Shown here: piece after piece, positions 60,739 through 64,000 of the stretch
How the letters are laid out: every line of letters starts with the position of its first letter
How positions within the stretch are numbered: position 1 is the first letter of the stretch
Source of the DNA: Linnemannia elongata
Lineage: Eukaryota; Mortierellomycota; Mortierellomycetes; Mortierellales; Mortierellaceae
Direction of reading: 5' to 3'
Length of the DNA stretch: 64,000 bases
NCBI GenBank assembly: GCA_036320915.1
Contig: JAXBDG010000002.1
Span: 3,810,001 to 3,874,000, forward strand
Translations under genes and position numbers: made by a program
The notes under the pieces: generated by a model
Databases searched by the model: none
Seen by the model: only the letters and a program-made list of their open reading frames with translations
Told to the model about the DNA's origin: nothing

Positions 60739-62728
60739 GGATGCTGTTGGTGAGTGCAGTCGCTGTGGTCACCAGTCCAGGAGGTTGTTGTGTTGAGGAA
60801 GACGAGGAGGCAACGAAACGTGCGCGTTCATGCAGATGCTTGGCTTGGTCCTCTGTTATGCCGCCTTGATTAGGATTAATGCGAATCGTATTAGGAATAA
60901 TTGTACTTTTGTGGGCCGAGCGAGAGGATTGAGGGCATGATGTCTGCTGTTGCAATTGCTGCAGTTGGTTGGCAGTAGCGTCGCCGGAGATCAGGGTGGT
61001 GGAGGACGACGGGATGTTGGCTGTCGAGATTTCAGATAGGGGTGGACGCATACGTTTTGAGGACAGTGTCTGTTTCTGCAGGGTGGAAGGAGAGAAAGAG
61101 GAAGAAGAAGACGAAGGGGAGGGATGAAGGGGCAATGGTGACACATCGTGGTTGAAGGATGGTCCATCGTAGGTTTGCTGCAAAGGCAGAGAAGGGTATG
61201 TCTTTGTCGAGTCAGGCATGTATTCGACTTGCTGCATAGTCGTCGTAGTCGGGAATTCAATTGAAGGCGACTGGCTGATTGAGCCGGCAAGGCGTGAACG
61301 TGGTCGAGAAGGATGAGTAGGTGCTTCCTGGTCCGTGTCGCTCGAAGAAGAAGGAGAAGTGGAGGAGTCGCCTGTCCAGAAAGGGAGAGGGAGGCGACGA
61401 CGTCGTTTGATGCCAAAGATACTACTTGCTATCGATCCTTTGAGTGAACCCGAAGGAGTGTTGGTGGTATTGGTGGTCTGCGCAGGATGGAGGTATTTAG
61501 AGAGGGTGACTTTAATAGACCCGGAGAGTGAGGAAGTGAGGGAATGAATCGATGGTGGACGGGGTGCTGAATGAGGTGAATGAGAATGAGCAAAGGGTGT
61601 TCGAGAAGAGGAATGAGGAGGAGTTGGTGGGAGTGCCTTTTCTTGTTCTTGTCGTGTGGGTGTTGCCTTTTTCTTTTTTCCTCTGAAAGAAAACGAAGAA
61701 GAAGCAGTTGCCGATGGTAGTAGGGAAGGGTCGGTGACTGTGGTTGCCTGCTTGTTGTATGAAGAGGACGATGATGTACGAAAGGGGTTGCGAGTAGGAC
61801 GACGGAGAAAGTTATTCGAAGAGAAAGTCGAGGAAGGAGGAGGGCGAGGAGGAGGAGGGGCGGGTCTGTCGGGAGGAGGAGAGGATGCAAAGAAGGATGA
61901 AGTGGAGGGGAAGCGTGAAAGAGAAGGATGGTGTTGTTGCTCCTGCTGCAACGACTGTGGCGCTGTTGTTGTTGATGATGGTTGTTGCTGTGGTTGCGAT
62001 TGTGGCTGCGGTGCTGAAAGAAGCGTAGTAGAATCGAAGGCAGTGGTTCTGTCGATCTCGTTTTTAGTTGTTGTTGTCGAAGAAGGGGGAGAAGCAATTG
62101 TGGTTCCTGCTGCTTCTACAGAGATAGTAGCAGTGCCAATTATTCTAGGGGGTTGTTGCTGTAATTGACTGTAGTGGGAATTGTGTTGTTGAGGAGAAGA
62201 AGAAGTAGAGGAGGAAGGAGACGAGGAAGGAGACGATGAAGGTGAAGAAGAAGAGGACGGACAGGAAGGAAGGAAAGGAGAAGGCGACTGGTTGGGATGA
62301 TGGTGATGTTGTGAAAGAGACGAAGCCATCGAAGACGACGACGATGTAGACGACAAGGCTGTCGATGCTGTTGTTGGTAGGGGGGTTGCGGCAGTTGCAC
62401 CTTCAGCTGCAGCTGCAGATGGATCAAGCATGCACCTGCTGTTGCTGCATGCTGCTGTCGATGGTGCTGATATTGGGAGTCCGCCATGAATCGAGTTTGG
62501 TGTGGCCACGGAGAGGAGGAGGACATCGAGGTCAGAGGAGGTTTGTTGCCCTTTTCCCTGTCCATCTGCGACTCCTTGCGCGTGTGCTTGACCATGTTGC
62601 TGCCCTCCTTCTACTCCTTCACTTTGTCCTTGGCCATGGCCATGTGCGTTGTGCTCTTGACTGTGTCGAGGGAGGGACAGAAGTCTGCTGCCCCGGGTCG
62701 CAAACGACGAGGACGATGAGGACGGCAT
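53265..62728 (-). CDS. large Ras guanine-nucleotide exchange factor (RasGEF)
   Basis: This is a GEF of the Cdc25 homology family that activates a Ras-type GTPase. The eleven exons are 62728-60416, 59779-58769, 58665-57676, 57589-56145, 56051-55978, 55856-55662, 55568-55418, 55292-55133, 55040-54564, 54460-54154 and 54031-53265 (7890 nt), giving 2629 aa. About the first 1900 residues are low-complexity: Ser, Pro, Thr, Gln and Asn runs, including an 11-Asn run. The RasGEF-N (REM) region is VLVMEMFEGHLQVVAGLLEKL ... FLLSHSFF and on to VFEL. The CDC25 domain has ARYLTLADMKAFRSI, SYWVAHEIV, FIEVAKICRQLNN, RLNSSWKLVS, CYRQAV and PFLPILLKDITFI. The 636-bp intron 1 is the longest; if it is not an intron, exon 1 would be a separate gene. 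Intron 10 carries a GAAA microsatellite. Confidence 0.85.
54116..54145. repeat. GAAA microsatellite in RasGEF intron 10
   Basis: A run of about seven aaag/gaaa units on the plus strand, just inside the donor of intron 10, reads as a pyrimidine tract in the coding direction. Confidence 0.8.
60706..60738. repeat. trinucleotide run coding for poly-Asn in RasGEF
   Basis: Eleven gtt triplets on the plus strand (aac on the coding strand) encode an uninterrupted asparagine run in exon 1 of the RasGEF gene. Confidence 0.85.
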
Positions 62729-64000
62729 ATCGGGGGGTGAAAATGAGAGCGCAGATTTCTATGCTTTGCTTTTCTCGCTCAAAAAGAAAAATAAAAGATG
62801 GGATAGGATGGGATGCGAGGGCGCTCTATTGATTGACAATGAATGGGTGAGAGGGAATAATGCAATGCGCGCGTTATTTTGCGTGTTCTCTTCTTTCTAT
62901 CTTTCCTTTCTTTTTCAACAGTATTTTTTCAATGGAGCGTTTTGAGAGATGGAAGAGCGACCTCTGGTTATCACTTTATAAGAACAAAGGGAGAAAAGAC
63001 TGAAAGAAAAAGAACGGATGTTGGTTTGTGTCTGTTGTGTATGAATGTCTGACAGGAAACACCACGGTCCTTCGTTGTTTCTTTTGGATGCTCAAAGGGA
63101 AGGGAAAAAGAGGGGATGAAGGCGATCGAGATTGCTGCAGTCGCCCAATAACAATAACAATAACGATCTGATCACCGTTGGAAATGTATCTGAGCAAAAG
63201 GTAGGAGTCCAGGCTGCTACTCAATCGACAAGGCAGCTGCTATGGGTCTCCCTTGTCAATGCTCTGTTGGTCCAATATGAGTTGCATGGAACCAACCGAA
63301 AAAAAAAGAAACGAAAAAAGGGCCTTTGAATGAATGGTCGAGACTGAGATGCTCGACTAAAGGAGAGGGAAGGGTCAGGGGGTAGTTGTAAAGAACAACA
63401 GGGCCAAAAAAAGAATAAAAAGAAACAGAAACAAAAACAAAGGTCGGGGAATAGCACCCTGCGCTGCGGACGAGGGGATGGATGGGATACTTGTTGTACT
63501 TCCCTCCCCCCTGTCCATGAAAATTCACCAGCAAAAAGGGGGGTAAGGTACCAGTGGTTAGAGTGGACAGGGCTAGGTTGGCTCTTTAGGAGAATAAACA
63601 AGGTCAAACCAAGGGTTTGTCATGGATAAAATGAAATGGCCGAGTCGGGGCGTCGAAAGTGAGTGGAACAGAATGAGAAAGAGACGAAGAGAACAGAGGG
63701 TTTCTGAGCAAGTGACGAAGGGCGTTGAATGAAAGTGAGTGAGTAAATAGAGGGGATAAAGCGAGCAAGACTCAATGTTGGAGACAATGAGAGACTAAGA
63801 AAGAGGGGGGGGGTATTTGGCAATGGAGAGAGGTACAGACTGAGGAGTATCATCTCATCATTGTCGTGCTCGAATTGTTCACAGCCTTCAACGGTCCGTT
63901 GAGTCCTGCAGTTCTGGGAAGGAGGATAACAAAAAAAACAAATAAATAAAGTAGAGACAGGAGAAAGAGGGGGTGAAGAAAAGTGAATTGGAGTCGGGTC
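62729..64000. promoter_or_regulatory. upstream region of the RasGEF gene
   Basis: No gene is supported to the end of the window. The plus strand is A/G-rich, so it is T/C-rich in the RasGEF reading direction, like other leaders in this window. A short caataa run lies near 63148-63165. Confidence 0.45.

Noticed and set aside
60416..62728. exon 1 of RasGEF as an independent gene
   Set aside because: The frame ends beyond a good GTAACT donor, and the next exon continues in phase after a TAG acceptor. A separate gene is possible but less likely.
1..64000. CRISPR arrays, operons, tRNA or rRNA genes
   Set aside because: No spaced palindromic repeats of CRISPR type, no co-directional overlapping genes and no tRNA B-box with paired stems were seen. 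The intron-rich genes rule out a prokaryotic origin.

Overview
The window is nuclear DNA of a filamentous fungus. Genes carry many short GT-AG introns (mostly 55-250 bp), long pyrimidine-rich leaders precede several start codons, and long poly-A/poly-T and dinucleotide runs lie in introns and spacers. The gene set (cytosolic AspRS, a UBAC2/Dsc2 protein, a Str2-type cystathionine gamma-synthase, riboflavin kinase, RasGEF, GPI-type aspartic protease, LysM protein, Frizzled/Smoothened-like receptor) fits an early-diverging fungus. A Mortierellomycota/Mucoromycota relative is my inference, not something the sequence proves.

Layout. 1-2142 is gene-poor and holds a 17-bp tandem repeat. 2143-6855 is arm 1 of a large inverted duplication and carries a broken protein-kinase gene. 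6856-31164 is the spacer between the arms: AspRS (-), Dsc2/UBAC2-like (+), LysM-like secreted protein (-), small secreted Cys-rich protein (+), kelch-type membrane protein (+) and a 7-TM receptor with a Cys-rich ectodomain (+), with several kilobases of non-coding DNA between them. About 31165-40925 is arm 2, in opposite orientation, with an intact kinase copy and an insertion of about 5.1 kb made of decayed Helitron pieces. 41-53 kb holds a GPI-anchored aspartic protease, a two-TM protein, a cystathionine gamma-synthase and riboflavin kinase. 53265-62728 is one 11-exon RasGEF gene on the minus strand (2629 aa). The rest is its upstream region.

I assembled the multi-exon genes by hand from splice sites. 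Every intact spliced model listed has a total length divisible by three and reading frames that join across each intron.

The main finding is the duplication. The two kinase copies share all four introns, so the copy arose through DNA. Copy 1 (arm 1) has a one-base deletion in exon 3 and DFG changed to DFS; copy 2 is open throughout. Arm 1 also preserves the unoccupied target of the Helitron insertion in arm 2. The insertion lies at an A/T junction and has a CTAG 3' end. The arms could mediate inversion of the 24-kb spacer. No coordinated gene cluster is evident; the single-copy genes look like ordinary housekeeping, secretory and signalling genes.
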